Below the pieces are notes generated by a model. That model was not told where the DNA came from and made no database searches. It saw only the letters and a list, made by a program, of their open reading frames with translations. Of a DNA stretch of 64,000 nt, positions 24,294-38,303 are shown piece after piece. Made by a program: the position numbers and the translations under genes. The first letter of the stretch is position 1, and the number at the start of each line of letters is the position of its first letter. Where the stretch lies: NCBI GenBank assembly GCA_033782935.1, contig JAWQEG010000474.1, positions 2,294,001 through 2,358,000 of the forward strand. The letters run 5' to 3'. Source of the stretch: Petrolisthes cinctipes (lineage: Eukaryota; Arthropoda; Malacostraca; Decapoda; Porcellanidae).

Positions 24294-25295
24294 TTGTTAG
24301 AGTATTTTCAAAATACATGCTCTAAACATACTGAAAATCGATCTTTTAGGTGCACAAAAGTCGATATGTGCATGCATCTTCAGTACCCGTTTATATCTCA
24401 AATTCAGGCTCAAAACACCCGAAAATTCAATATTTTGGGGTCCCAGAAGCAATCTGTACATGCCTACTCAGTGTTAGAGTATTTTCAAAATACAGGCCCA
24501 AAACATGCTGAAAATCGATATTTTAGATGCCCAAAGTCAATATGTGCATGTATCTTCTGTACCCGTTTATATCTCAATTTCAGGCTCAAAACACCCGAAA
24601 ATTCAATATTTCGGGGTCCCAGAAGCAATCTGTACATGCCTACACAGTGCTAGAATATTTTCAAAATATAGGCTAAAAACATGCTAAAAATCGACATTTT
24701 AGGTGCCAGAAAATCGATATCTCAAATTCAGTCCCAAAACACCCGAAAATTCGATATTTAGAGGTCCCAGAAGGTATCTGTACATGCCTACTCCGTGTTA
24801 GAGTATTTTAAAAATACAGGCCAAAAACATACTGAAAATCGATCTTTTAAGTGCACAAAAGTCGATATGTGCATGCATCTTCTATACCCGTTTATATCTC
24901 AAATTCTGGCCCTAAACACCCGAAAATTCGATATTTTGGGGTCCCAGAAACGATCTGTACATCCCTACTCCGTGTTAGAGTATTTTCAAAATTCAGGCCC
25001 AAAACATGCTGAAAATCGATATTTTTGGTGCCCAAAGTCAATATGTGCATGTATCTTCTGTACCCGTTTATATCTCAAATTCAGGCTCAAAACACCCGAA
25101 AATTCAATATTTTGGGGTCCCAGAAGCAATCTGTACATGCCTACTCAGTGCTAGAATATTTTCAAAATATAGGCTAAAAACATGCTAAAAATCGATCTTT
25201 TAGGTGCCAAAAAGTCGATATCTCAAATTCAGTCCCAAAACACCCGAAAATTCGATATTTAGGGGTCCCAGAAGCGATCTGTACATGCCTACTCC
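24294..25295 (+). repeat. 1,002-bp hexamer higher-order unit
   Basis: Two diverged A-B-C trimers sit side by side, with trimer starts at 24294, 24795, 25296 and 25797, all exactly 501 bp apart. The first trimer has A with TGCACAAAAG and CTTCAGTACC, B with TAGATGCCC, and C with CGACATTT. The second has A with ACAGGCCAAAAAC and TCTGGCCC, B with TTTGGTGCCC, and C with CGATCTTT. The first family returns at 25296, including the private variants CTCCTTGTTAG and TCTCAATTTCAGG, so the true repeat here is 1,002 bp. Confidence 0.9.
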
Positions 25296-28200
25296 TTGTT
25301 AGAGTATTTTCAAAATACATGCTCTAAACATACTGAAAATCGATCTTTTAGGTGCACAAAAGTCGATATGTGCATGCATCTTCAGTACCCGTTTATATCT
25401 CAAATTCAGGCTCAAAACACCCGAAAATTCAATATTTTGGGGTCCCAGAAGCAATCTGTACATGCCTACTCAGTGTTAGAGTATTTTCAAAATACAGGCC
25501 CAAAACATGCTGAAAATCGATATTTTAGATGCCCAAAGTCAATATGTGCATGTATCTTCTGTACCCGTTTATATCTCAATTTCAGGCTCAAAACACCCGA
25601 AAATTCAATATTTCGGGGTCCCAGAAGCAATCTGTACATGCCTACACATTGCTAGAATATTTTCAAAATATAGGCTAAAAACATGCTAAAAATCGACATT
25701 TTAGGTGCCAAAAAATCGATATCTCAAATTCAGTCCCAAAACACCCGAAAATTCGATATTTAGAGGTCCCAGAAGGTATATGTACATGCCTACTCCGTGT
25801 TAGAGTATTTTCAAAATACAGGCCAAAAACATACTGAAAATCGATCTTTTAGGTGCCCAAAAGTCGATATGTGCATGCATCTTCTGTACCCGTTTATATC
25901 TCAAATTCTGGCCCTAAACACCCGAAAATTCGATATTTTGGGGTCCCAGAAGCGATCTGTACATGCCTACTCCGTGTTAGAGTATTTTCAAAATTCAGGC
26001 CCAAAACATGCTGAAAATCGATATTTTTGGTGCCTAAAGTCAATATGTGCATGTATCTTCTGTACCCGTTTATATCTCTAAATTCAGGCTCAAAATACTC
26101 GAAAATTCAATATTTTGGGGTCCCAGAAGCAATCTGTACATGCCTACTCAGTGCTAGAATATTTTCAAAATATAGGCTAAAAACATGCTAAAAATCGATC
26201 TTTTAGGTGCCAAAAAATCGATATATCAAATTCAGTCCCAAAACACCCGAAAATTCGATATTTAGAGGTCCCAGAAGGTACATGCCTACTCCGTGTTAGA
26301 GTATTTTTAAAATACAGGCCAAAAACATACTGAAAATCGATCTTTTAGGTGCACAAAAGTCGATATGTGCATGCATCTTCTGTACCCGTTTATATCTCAA
26401 ATTCTGGCCTTAAACACCCGAAAATTCGATATTTTGGGGTCCCAGAAGCGATCTGTACATGCCTACTCCGTGTTAGAGTATTTTCAAAATTCAGACCCAA
26501 AACATGCTGAAAATCGATATTTTTGGTGCAAAAGTCAATATGTGCATGTATCTTCTGTACCTGTTTATATCTCAAATTCAGGCTCAAAACACCCGAAAAT
26601 TCAATATTTTGGGGTCCCAAAAGCAATCTGTACATGCCTACTCAGTGCTAGAATATTTTCAAAATATAGGCTAAAAACATGCTAAAAATCGACATTTTAG
26701 GTGCCAAAAAATCGATATCTCAAATTCAGTCCCAAAACACCCGAAAATTCGATATTTAGAAGTCCCAGAAGGTATCTGTACATGCCTACTCCGTGTTAGA
26801 GTATTTTCAAAATACAGGCCAAAAACATACTGAAAATCGATCTTTTAGGTGCCCAAAAGTCGATATGTGCATGCATCTTCTGTACCCGTTTATATCTCAA
26901 ATTCTGGCCCTAAACACCCGAAAATTCAATATTTTGGGGTCCCAGAAGCAATCTGTACATGCCTACTCAGTGCTAGAATATTTTCAAAATATAGGCTAAA
27001 AACATGCTAAAAATCGATCTTTTAGGTGCCAAAAAGTCGATATCTCAAATTCAGTCCCAAAACACCCGAAAATTCGATATTTAGGGGTCCCAGTAGCGAT
27101 CTGTACATGCCTACTCCGTGTTAGAGTATTTTCAAAATACATGCTCAAAACATACTGAAAATCGATCTTTTAGGTGCGCAAAAGTCGATATGTGCATGCA
27201 TCTTCAGTACCCGTTTATATCTCAAATTCAGGCTCAAAACACCCGAAAATTCAATATTTTGGGGTCCCAGAAGCAATCTGTACATGCCTACTCAGTGTTA
27301 GAGTATTTTCAAAATACAGGCCCAAAACATGCTGAAAATCGATATTTTAGATGCCCAAAGTCAATATGTGCATGTATCTTCTGTACCCGTTTATATCTCA
27401 AATTCAGGCTCAAAACAACCGAAAATTCAATATTTCGGGGTCCCAGAAGCAATCTGTACATGCCTACACAGTGCTAGAATATTTTCAAAATATAGGCTAA
27501 AAACATGCTAAAAATCGACATTTTAGGTGCCAAAAAATCGATATCTCAAATTCAGTCCCAAAACACCCGAAAATTCGATATTTAGAGGTCCCAGAAGGTA
27601 TCTGTACATGCCTACTCCGTGTTAGAGTATTTTCAAAATACAGGCCAAAAACATACTGAAAATCGATCTTTTAGGTGCCCAAAAGTCGATATGTGCATGC
27701 ATCTTCAGTACCCGTTTATATCTCAAATTCTGGCCCTAAACACCCGAAAATTCGATATTTTGGGGTCCCAGAAGCGATCTGTACATGCCTACTCCGTGTT
27801 AGAGTATTTTCAAAATACATGCTCAAAACATACTGAAAATCGATCTTTTAGGTGCACAAAAGTCGATATGTGCATGCATCTTCAGTACCCGTTTATATCT
27901 CAAATTCAGGCTCAAAACACCCGAAAATTCAATATTTTGGGGTCCCAGAAGCAATCTGTACATGCCTACTCAGTGTTAGAGTATTTTCAAAATACAGGCC
28001 AAAAACATACTGAAAATCGATCTTTTAGGTGCCCAAAAGTCGATATGTGCATGCTGTACATGCCTACTCCGTGTTAGAGTATTTTCAAAATTCAGGCCCA
28101 AAACATGCTGAAAATCGATATTTTTGGTGCCTAAAGTCAATATGTGCATGTATCTTCTGTACCCGATTATATCTCAAATTCAGGCTCAAAACACCCGAAA

Positions 28201-28889
28201 ATTCAATATTTTGGGGTCCCAGAAGCAATCTGTACATAGAGTGCTAGAATATTTTCAAAATATAGGCTAAAAACATGCTAAAAATCGATCTTTTAGGTGC
28301 CAAAAAGTCGATATCTCAAATTCAGTCCCAAAACACCCGAAAATTCGATATTTAAGGGTCCCAGAAGCGATCTGTACATGCCTACTCCGTGTTAGAGTAT
28401 TTTCAAAATACATGCTCAAAACATACTGAAAATCGATCTTTTAGGTGCACAAAAGTCGATATGTGCATGCATCTTCAGTATCCGTTTATATCTCAAATTC
28501 AGGCTCAAAACACCGGAAAATTCAATATTTTGGGGTCCCAGAAGCAATCTGTACATGCCTACTCAGTGTTAGAGTATTTTCAAAATACAGGCCCAAAACA
28601 TGCTGAAAATCGATATTTTAGATGCCCAAAGTCAATATGTGCATGTATCTTCTGTACCCGTTTATATCTCAAATTCAGGCTCAAAACACCCGAAAATTCA
28701 ATATTTTGGGGTCCCAGAAGCAACCTGTACATGCCTACACAGTGCTAGAATATTTTCAAAATATAGGCTAAAAACATGCTAAAAATCGACATTTTAGGTG
28801 CCAAAAAATCGATATCTCAAATTCAGTCCCAAAACACCCGAAAATTCGATATTTAGAGGTCCCAGAATGTATCTGTACATGCCTACTCC

Positions 28890-29830
28890 GTGTTAGAGTA
28901 TTTTCAAAATACAGGCCAAAAACATACTGAAAATCGATCTTTTAGGTGCCCAAAAGTCGATATGTGCATGCATCTTCAGTATCCGTTTATATCTCAAATT
29001 CAGGCCCTAAACACCCGAAAATTCAATATTTTGGGGTCCCAGAAGCAATCTGTACATGCCTACTCAGTGCTAGAATATTTTCAAAATATAGGCTAAAAAC
29101 ATGCTAAAAATCGATCTTTTAGGTGCCAAAAAGTCGATATCTCAAATTCAGTCCCAAAACACCCGAAAATTCGATATTTAGGGGTCCCAGAAGCGATCTG
29201 TACATGCCTACTCCGTGTTAGAGTATTTTCAAAATACATGCTCAAAACATACTGAAAATCGATCTTTTAGGTGCGCAAAAGTCGATATGTGCATGCATCT
29301 TCAGTACCCGTTTATATCTCAAATTCAGGCTCAAAACACCCGAAAATTCAATATTTTGGGGTCCCAGAAGCAATCTGTACATGCCTACTCAGTGTTAGAG
29401 TATTTTCAAAATACAGGCCCAAAACATGCTGAAAATCGATATTTTAGATGCCCAAAGTCAATATGTGCATGTATCTTCTGTACCCGTTTATATCTCAAAT
29501 TCAGGCTCAAAACAACCGAAAATTCAATATTTCGGGGTCCCAGAAGCAATCTGTACATGCCTACATAGTGCTAGAATATTTTCAAAATATAGTCTAAAAA
29601 CATGCTAAAAATCGACATTTTAGGTGCCAAAAAATCGATATCTCAAATTCAGTCCCAAAACACCCGAAAATTCGATATTTAGAGGTCCCAGAAGGTATCT
29701 GTACATGCCTACTCCGTGTTAGAGTATTTTCAAAATACAGGCCAAAAACATACTGAAAATCGATCTTTTAGGTGCCCAAAAGTCGATATGTGCATGCATC
29801 TTCAGTACCCGTTTATATCTCAAATTCAGG
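28890..29830 (+). repeat. 1,151-bp tandem duplication, copy 1
   Basis: The segment matches 30041-30981 at an offset of 1,151 bp. Shared variants include AGTATCCG with CAGGCCCTAAAC, GGTGCGCAAAAG, ACAACCGAAAATTC, ATATTTCGGGG and CCTACATAGTGC. The unit is 177+148+177+176+148+177+148 bp, so the offset is again a sum of monomer lengths. Confidence 0.87.
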
Positions 29831-30040
29831 CTCAAAACACCCGAAAATTCAATATTTTGGGGTCCCAGAAGCAATCTGTACATGCCTACTCAGAGTTAGA
29901 ATATTTTCAAAATATAGGCTAAAAACATGCTAAAAATCGACATTTTAGGTGCCAAAAAATCGATATCTCAAATTCAGTCCCAAAACACCCGAAAATTCGA
30001 TATTTAGAGGTCCCAGAATGTATCTGTACATGCCTACTCC

Positions 30041-31200
30041 GTGTTAGAGTATTTTCAAAATACAGGCCAAAAACATACTGAAAATCGATCTTTTAGGTGC
30101 CCAAAAGTCGATATGTGCATGCATCTTCAGTATCCGTTTATATCTCAAATTCAGGCCCTAAACACCCGAAAATTCAATATTTTGGGGTCCCAGAAGCAAT
30201 CTGTACATGCCTACTCAGTGCTAGAATATTTTCAAAATATAGGCTAAAAACATGCTAAAAATCGATCTTTTAGGTGCCAAAAAGTCGATATCTCAAATTC
30301 AGTCCCAAAACACCCGAAAATTCGATATTTAGGGGTCCCAGAAGCGATCTGTACATGCCTACTCCGTGTTAGAGTATTTTCAAAATACATGCTCAAAACA
30401 TACTGAAAATCGATCTTTTAGGTGCGCAAAAGTCGATATGTGCATGCATCTTCAGTACCCGTTTATATCTCAAATTCAGGCTCAAAACACCCGAAAATTC
30501 AATATTTTGGGGTCCCAGAAGCAATCTGTACATGCCTACTCAGTGTTAGAGTATTTTCAAAATACAGGCCCAAAACATGCTGAAAATCGATATTTTAGAT
30601 GCCCAAAGTCAATATGTGCATGTATCTTCTGTACCCGTTTATATCTCAAATTCAGGCTCAAAACAACCGAAAATTCAATATTTCGGGGTCCCAGAAGCAA
30701 TCTGTACATGCCTACATAGTGCTAGAATATTTTCAAAATATAGGCTAAAAACATGCTAAAAATCGACATTTTAGGTGCCAAAAAATCGATATCTCAAATT
30801 CAGTCCCAAAACACCCGAAAATTCGATATTTAGAGGTCCCAGAAGGTATCTGTACATGCCTACTCCGTGTTAGAGTATTTTCAAAATACAGGCCAAAAAC
30901 ATACTGAAAATCGATCTTTTAGGTGCCCAAAAGTCGATATGTGCATGCATCTTCAGTACCCGTTTATATCTCAAATTCTGGCCCTAAACACCCGAAAATT
31001 CGATATTTTGGGGTCCCAGAAGCGATCTGTACATGCCTACTCCGTGTTAGAGTATTTTTAAAATACATGCTGAAAACATACTGAAAATCGATCTTTTAGG
31101 TGCACAAAAGTCGCTATGTGCATGCATCTTCAGTACCCGTTTATATCTCAAATTCAGGCTCAAAACACCCGAAAATTCAATATTTTGGGGTCCCAGAAGC
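30041..31200 (+). repeat. 1,151-bp duplication, copy 2, itself copied to 32630-33770
   Basis: This block matches 28890-29830 (offset 1,151) on one side and 32630-33770 (offset 2,589) on the other. The 2,589-bp spacing is the same as for the sixteen-monomer unit at 15841. The adjoining stretch 31044-32314 matches 18430-19700 at an offset of 12,614. Confidence 0.85.
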
Positions 31201-33741
31201 AATCTGTACATGCCTACTCAGAGTTAGAGTATTTTCAAAATACAGGCCCAAAACATGCTGAAAATCGATATTTTAGATGCCCAAAGTCAATATCTGCATG
31301 TATTTTCTGTACCCGTTTATATCTCAAATTCAGGCTCAAAACACCCGAAAATTCAATATTTTGGGGTCCCAGCAGCAATCTGTACATGCCTACACAGTGC
31401 TAGAATATTTTCAAAATATAGGCTAAAAACATGCTAAAAATCGACATTTAAGGTGCCAAAAAATCGATATCTCAAATTCAATCCCAAAACACCCGAAAAT
31501 TCGATATTTAGAGGTCCCAGAAGCAATCTGTACATGCCTACTCAGTGTTAGAGTATTTTCAAAATTCAGGCCAAAAACATACTGAAAATCGATCATTTAG
31601 GTGCCCAAAAGTCGATATGTGCATGCATCTTCTGAACCCGTTTATATCTCAAATTCAGGCTCAAAACACCAGAAAATTCAATATTTTGGGGTCCCAGAAG
31701 CAATCTGTACAGTGCTAGAATATTTTCAAAATATAGGCTAAAAACATGCTAAAAATCGATCTTTTAGGTGCCAAAAAGTCGATATTTCAAATTCAGTCCC
31801 AAAACACCCGAAAATTCGATATTTAGGGGTCCCATGCCTGTACATGCCTACTCCGTGTTAGAGTATTTTCAAAATACATATTCAAAACATACTGAAAATC
31901 GATCTTTTAGGTGCACAAAAGTCGATATGTGCATGCATCTTCAGTATACGTTTATATCTCAAATTCAGGCTCAAAACACCCGAAAATTCAATATTTTGGG
32001 GTCCCAGAAGCAATCTGTACATGCCTACTCAGTGTTAGAGTATTTTCAAAATACAGGCCAAAAACATACTGGAAATCGATCTTTTAGGTGCCCAAAAGTC
32101 GATATGTGCATGCTGTACATGCCTACTCCGTGTTAGAGTATTTTCAAAATTCAGGCCCAAAACATGCTGAAAATCGATATTTTTGGTGCCTAAAGTCAAT
32201 ATGTGCATGTATCTTCTGTACCCGATTATATCTCAAATTCAGGCTCAAAACACCCGAAAATTCAATATTTTGGGGTCCCAGAAGCAATCTGTACATGCCT
32301 ACTCAGTGTTAGAGTATTTTCAAAATACAGGCCCAAAACATGCTGAAAATCGATATTTTAGATGCCCAAAGTCAATATGTGCATGTATCTTCTGTACCCG
32401 TTTATATCTCAAATTCAGGCTCAAAACACCCGAAAATTCAATATTTTGGGGTCCCAGAAGCAACCTGTACATGCCTACACAGTGCTAGAATATTTTCAAA
32501 ATATAGGCTAAAAACATGCTAAAAATCGACATTTTAGGTGCCAAAAAATCGATATCTCAAATTCAGTCCCAAAACACCCGAAAATTCGATATTTAGAGGT
32601 CCCAGAATGTATCTGTACATGCCTACTCCGTGTTAGAGTATTTTCAAAATACAGGCCAAAAACATACTGAAAATCGATCTTTTAGGTGCCCAAAAGTCGA
32701 TATGTGCATGCATCTTCAGTATCCGTTTATATCTCAAATTCAGGCCCTAAACACCCGAAAATTCAATATTTTGGGGTCCCAGAAGCAATCTGTACATGCC
32801 TACTCAGTGCTAGAATATTTTCAAAATATAGGCTAAAAACATGCTAAAAATCGATCTTTTAGGTGCCAAAAAGTCGATATCTCAAATTCAGTCCCAAAAC
32901 ACCCGAAAATTCGATATTTAGGGGTCCCAGAAGCGATCTGTACATGCCTACTCCGTGTTAGAGTATTTTCAAAATACATGCTCAAAACATACTGAAAATC
33001 GATCTTTTAGGTGCGCAAAAGTCGATATGTGCATGCATCTTCAGTACCCGTTTATATCTCAAATTCAGGCTCAAAACACCCGAAAATTCAATATTTTGGG
33101 GTCCCAGAAGCAATCTGTACATGCCTACTCAGTGTTAGAGTATTTTCAAAATACAGGCCCAAAACATGCTGAAAATCGATATTTTAGATGCCCAAAGTCA
33201 ATATGTGCATGTATCTTCTGTACCCGTTTATATCTCAAATTCAGGCTCAAAACAACCGAAAATTCAATATTTCGGGGTCCCAGAAGCAATCTGTACATGC
33301 CTACATAGTGCTAGAATATTTTCAAAATATAGGCTAAAAACATGCTAAAAATCGACATTTTAGGTGCCAAAAAATCGATATCTCAAATTCAGTCCCAAAA
33401 CACCCGAAAATTCGATATTTAGAGGTCCCAGAAGGTATCTGTACATGCCTACTCCGTGTTAGAGTATTTTCAAAATACAGGCCAAAAACATACTGAAAAT
33501 CGATCTTTTAGGTGCCCAAAAGTCGATATGTGCATGCATCTTCAGTACCCGTTTATATCTCAAATTCTGGCCCTAAACACCCGAAAATTCGATATTTTGG
33601 GGTCCCAGAAGCGATCTGTACATGCCTACTCCGTGTTAGAGTATTTTTAAAATACATGCTCAAAACATACTGAAAATCGATCTTTTAGGTGCACAAAAGT
33701 CGATATGTGCATGCATCTTCAGTACCCGTTTATATCTCAAA

Positions 33742-36700
33742 TTCAGGCTCAAAACACCCGAAAATCCAATATTTTGGGGTCCCAGAAGCAATCTGTACAG
33801 TGCTAGAATATTTTCAAAATATAGGCTAAAAACATGCTAAAAATCGATATTTTAGGTGCCAAAAAGTCGATATTTCAAATTCAGTCCCAAAACACCCGAA
33901 AATTCGATATTTAGGGGTCCCATGCCTGTACATGCCTACTCCGTGTTAGAGTATTTTCAAAATACATATTCAAAACATACTGAAAATCGATCTTTTAGGT
34001 GCACAAAAGTCGATATGTGCATGCATCTTCAGTATCCGTTTATATCTCAAATTCAGGCTCAAAACACCCGAAAATTCAATATTTTGGGGTCCCAGAAGCA
34101 ATCTGTACATGCCTACTCAGTGTTAGAGTATTTTCAAAATACAGGCCAAAAACATACTGGAAATCGATCTTTTAGGTGCCCAAAAGTCGATATGTGCATG
34201 CTGTACATGCCTACTCCGTGTTAGAGTATTTTCAAAATTCAGGCCCAAAACATGCTGAAAATCGATATTTTTGGTGCCTAAAGTCAATATGTGCATGTAT
34301 CTTCTGTACCCGATTATATCTCAAATTCAGGCTCAAAACACCCGAAAATTCAATATTTTGGGGTCCCAGAAGCAATCTGTACATGCCTACTCAGTGCTAG
34401 AATATTTTCAAAATATAGGCTAAAAACATGCTAAAAATCGATCTTTTAGGTGCCAAAAAGTCGATATATCAAATTCAGTCCCAAAACACCCGAAAATTCG
34501 ATATTTAAGGGTCCCAGAAGCGATCTGTACATGCCTACTCCGTGTTAGAGTATTTTCAAAATACATGCTCAAAACATACTGAAAATCGATCTTTTAGGTG
34601 CACAAAAGTCGATATGTGCATGCATCTTCAGTATCCGTTTATATCTCAAATTCAGGCTCAAAACACCGGAAAATTCAATATTTTGGGGTCCCAGAAGCAA
34701 TCTGTACATGCCTACTCAGTGTTAGAGTATTTTCAAAATACAGGCCCAAAACATGCTGAAAATCGATATTTTAGATGCCCAAAGTCAATATGTGCATGTA
34801 TCTTCTGTACCCGTTTATATCTCAAATTCAGGCTCAAAACACCCGAAAATTCAATATTTTGGGGTCCCAGAAGCAACCTGTACATGCCTACACAGTGCTA
34901 GAATATTTTCAAAATATAGGCTAAAAACATGCTAAAAATCGACATTTTAGGTGCCAAAAAATCGATATCTCAAATTCAGTCCCAAAACACCCGAAAATTC
35001 GATATTTAGAGGTCCCAGAATGGATCTGTACATGCCTACTCCGTGTTAGAGTATTTTCAAAATACAGGCCAAAAACATACTGAAAATCGATCTTTTAGGT
35101 GCCCAAAAGTCGATATGTACATGCATCTTCAGTATCCGTTTATATCTCAAATTCAGGCTCAAAACACCCGAAAATTCAATATTTTGAGGTCCCAGAAGCA
35201 ATCTGTACATGCCTACTCAGTGTTAGAGTATTTTCAAAATACAGGCCCAAAACATGCTGAAAATCGATATTTTAGATGCCCAAAGTCAATATGTGCATGT
35301 ATCTTCTGTACCCGTTTATATCTCAAATTCAGGCTCAAAACAACCGAAAATTCAATATTTCGGGGTCCCAGAAGCAATCTGTACATGCCTACACAGTGCT
35401 AGAATATTTTCAAAATATAGGCTAAAAACATGCTAAAAATCGACATTTTAGGTGCCAAAAAATCGATATCTCAAATTCAGTCCCAAAACACCCGAAAATT
35501 CGATATTTAGAGGTCCCAGAAGGTATCTGTACATGCCTACTCCGTGTTAGAGTATTTTCAAAATACAGGCCAAAATCATACTGAAAATCGATCTTTTAGG
35601 TGCCCAAAAGTCGATATGTGCATGCTGTACATGCCTACTCCGTGTTAGAGTATTTTCAAAATTCAGGCCCAAAACATGCTGAAAATCGATATTTTTGGTG
35701 CCTAAAGTCAATATGTGCATGTATCTTCTGTACCCGTTTATATCTCAAATTCAGGCTCAAAACACCCGAAAATTCAATATTTTGGGGTCCCAGAAGCAAT
35801 CTGTACATGCATACTCAGTGCTAGAATATTTTCAAAATATAGGCTAAAAACATGCTAAAAATCGATCTTTTAGGTGCCAAAAAGTCGATATCTCAAATTC
35901 AGTCCCAAAACACCCGAAAATTCGATATTTAAGGGTCCCAGAAGCGATCTGTACATGCCTACTCCGTGTTAGAGTATTTTCAAAAAACATGCTCAAAACA
36001 TACTGAAAATCGATCTTTTAGGTGCACAAAAGTCGATATGTGCATGCATCTTCAGTATCCGTTTATATCTCAAATTCAGGCTCAAAACACCCGAAAATTC
36101 AATATTTTTGGGTCCCAGAAGCAATCTGTACATGCCTACTCAGTGTTAGAGTATTTTCAAAATACAGGCCCAAAACATGCTGAAAATCGATATTTTAGAT
36201 GCCCAAAGTCAATATGTGCATGTATCTTCTGTACCCGTTTATATCTCAAATTCAGGCTCAAAACACCCGAAAATTCAATATTTTGGGGTCCCAGAAGCAA
36301 CCTGTACATGCCTACACAGTGCTAGAATATTTTCAAAATATAGGCTAAAAACATGCTAAAAATCGACATTTTAGGTGCCAAAAAATCGATATCTCAAATT
36401 CAGTCCCAAAACACCCGAAAATTCGATATTTAGAGGTCCCAGAAGGTATCTGTACATGCTTACTCCGTGTTAAAGTATTTTCAAAATACAGGCCAAAAAC
36501 ATACTGAAAATCGATCTTTTAGGTGCCCAAAAGTCGATATGTGCATGCATCTTCTGTACCCGTTTGTATCTCAAATTCTGGCCCTAAACACCCGAAAATT
36601 CGATATTTTGGGGTCCCAGAAGCGATCTGTACATGCCTACTCCGTGTTAGAGTATTTTCAAAATTCAGGCCCAAAACATGCTGAAAATCGATATTTTTGG

Positions 36701-38303
36701 TGCCCAAAGTCAATATGTGCATGTATCTTCTGTACCCGTTTATATCTCAAATTCAGGCTCAAAACACCCGAAAATTCAATATTTTGGGGTCCCAGAAGCA
36801 ATCTGTACATGCCTACTCAGTGCTAGAATATTTTCAAAATATAGGCTAAAAACATGCTAAAAATCGATCTTTTAGGTGCCAAAAAGTCGATATCTCTAAT
36901 TCAGTCCCAAAACACCCGAAAATTCGATATTTAGGGGTCCCAGAAGCGATCTGTACATGTCCACTCCGTATTAGAGTATTTTCAAAATAGATGCTCAAAA
37001 CATACTGAAAATCGATCTTTTAGGTGCACAAAAGTCGATATGTGCATGCATCTTCAGTACCCGTTTATATCTCAAATTCAGGCTCAAAACACCCGAAAAT
37101 TCAATATTTTGGGGTCCCAGAAGCAATCTGTACATGCCTACTCAGTGTTAGAGTATTTTCAAAATACAGGCCCAAAACATGCTGAAAATCGATATTTTAG
37201 ATGCCCAAAGTCAATATGTGCATGTATCTTCTGTACCCGTTTATATCTCAAAGTCAGGCTCAAAACACCCGAAAATTCAATATTTTGGGGTCCCAGAAGC
37301 AATCTGTACATGCCTAAACAGTGCTAGAATATTTTCAAAATATAGGCTAAAAACATGCTAAAAATCGACATTTTAGGTGCCAAAAAATCGATATCTCAGA
37401 TTCAGTCCCAAAACACCCGAAAATTCGATATTTAAGGGTCCCAGAAGCGATCTGTACATGCCTACTCCGTGTTAGAGTATTTTCAAAATACATGCTCAAA
37501 ACATACTGAAAATCGATCTATTAGGTGCACAAAAGTCGATATGTGCATGCATCTTCAGTATCCGTTTATATCTCAAATTCAGGCTCAAAACACCCGAAAA
37601 TTCAATATTTTGGGGTCCCAGAAGCAATCTGTACATGCCTACTCAGTGTTAGAGTATTTTCAAAATACAGGCCCAAAACATGCTGAAAATCGATATTTTA
37701 GATGCCCAAAGTCAATATGTGCATGTATCTTCTGTACCCGTTTATATCTCAAATTCAGGCTCAAAACACCCGAAAATTCAATATTTTGGGGTCCCAGAAG
37801 CAACCTGTACATGCCTACACAGTGCTAGAATATTTTCAAAATATAGGCTAAAAACATGCTAAAAATCGACATTTTAGGTGCCAAAAAATCGATATCTCAA
37901 ATTCAGTCCCAAAACACCCGAAAATTCGATATTTAGAGGTCCCAGAAGGTATCTGTACATGCCTACTCCGTGTTAGAGTATTTTCAAAATACAGGCCAAA
38001 AACATACTGAAAATCGATCTTTTAGGTGCCCAAAAGTCGATATGTGCATGCATCTTCTGTACCCGTTTGTATCTCAAATTCTGGCCCTAAACACCCGAAA
38101 ATTCGATATTTTGGGGTCCCAGAAGCGATCTGTACATGCCTACTCCGTGTTAGAGTATTTTCAAAATTCAGGCCCAAAACATGCTGAAAATCGATATTTT
38201 TGGTGCCCAAAGTCAATATGTGCATGTATCTTCTGTACCCGTTTATATCTTAAATTCAGGCTCAAAACACCCGAAAATTCAATATTTTGGGGTCCCAGAA
38301 GCA
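33742..38303 (+). repeat. 4.5-kb segmental duplication, copy 2 (offset 14,702)
   Basis: This is the second copy of 19040-23600 with the same ordered series of rare variants, including the stump junctions near 34200 and 35623. Differences are single bases, such as GTGTTAAAG near 36470 and CGTATTAG near 36966. It ends at TGTACAGTGCTAG (about 38310), where the copies separate. Confidence 0.88.
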
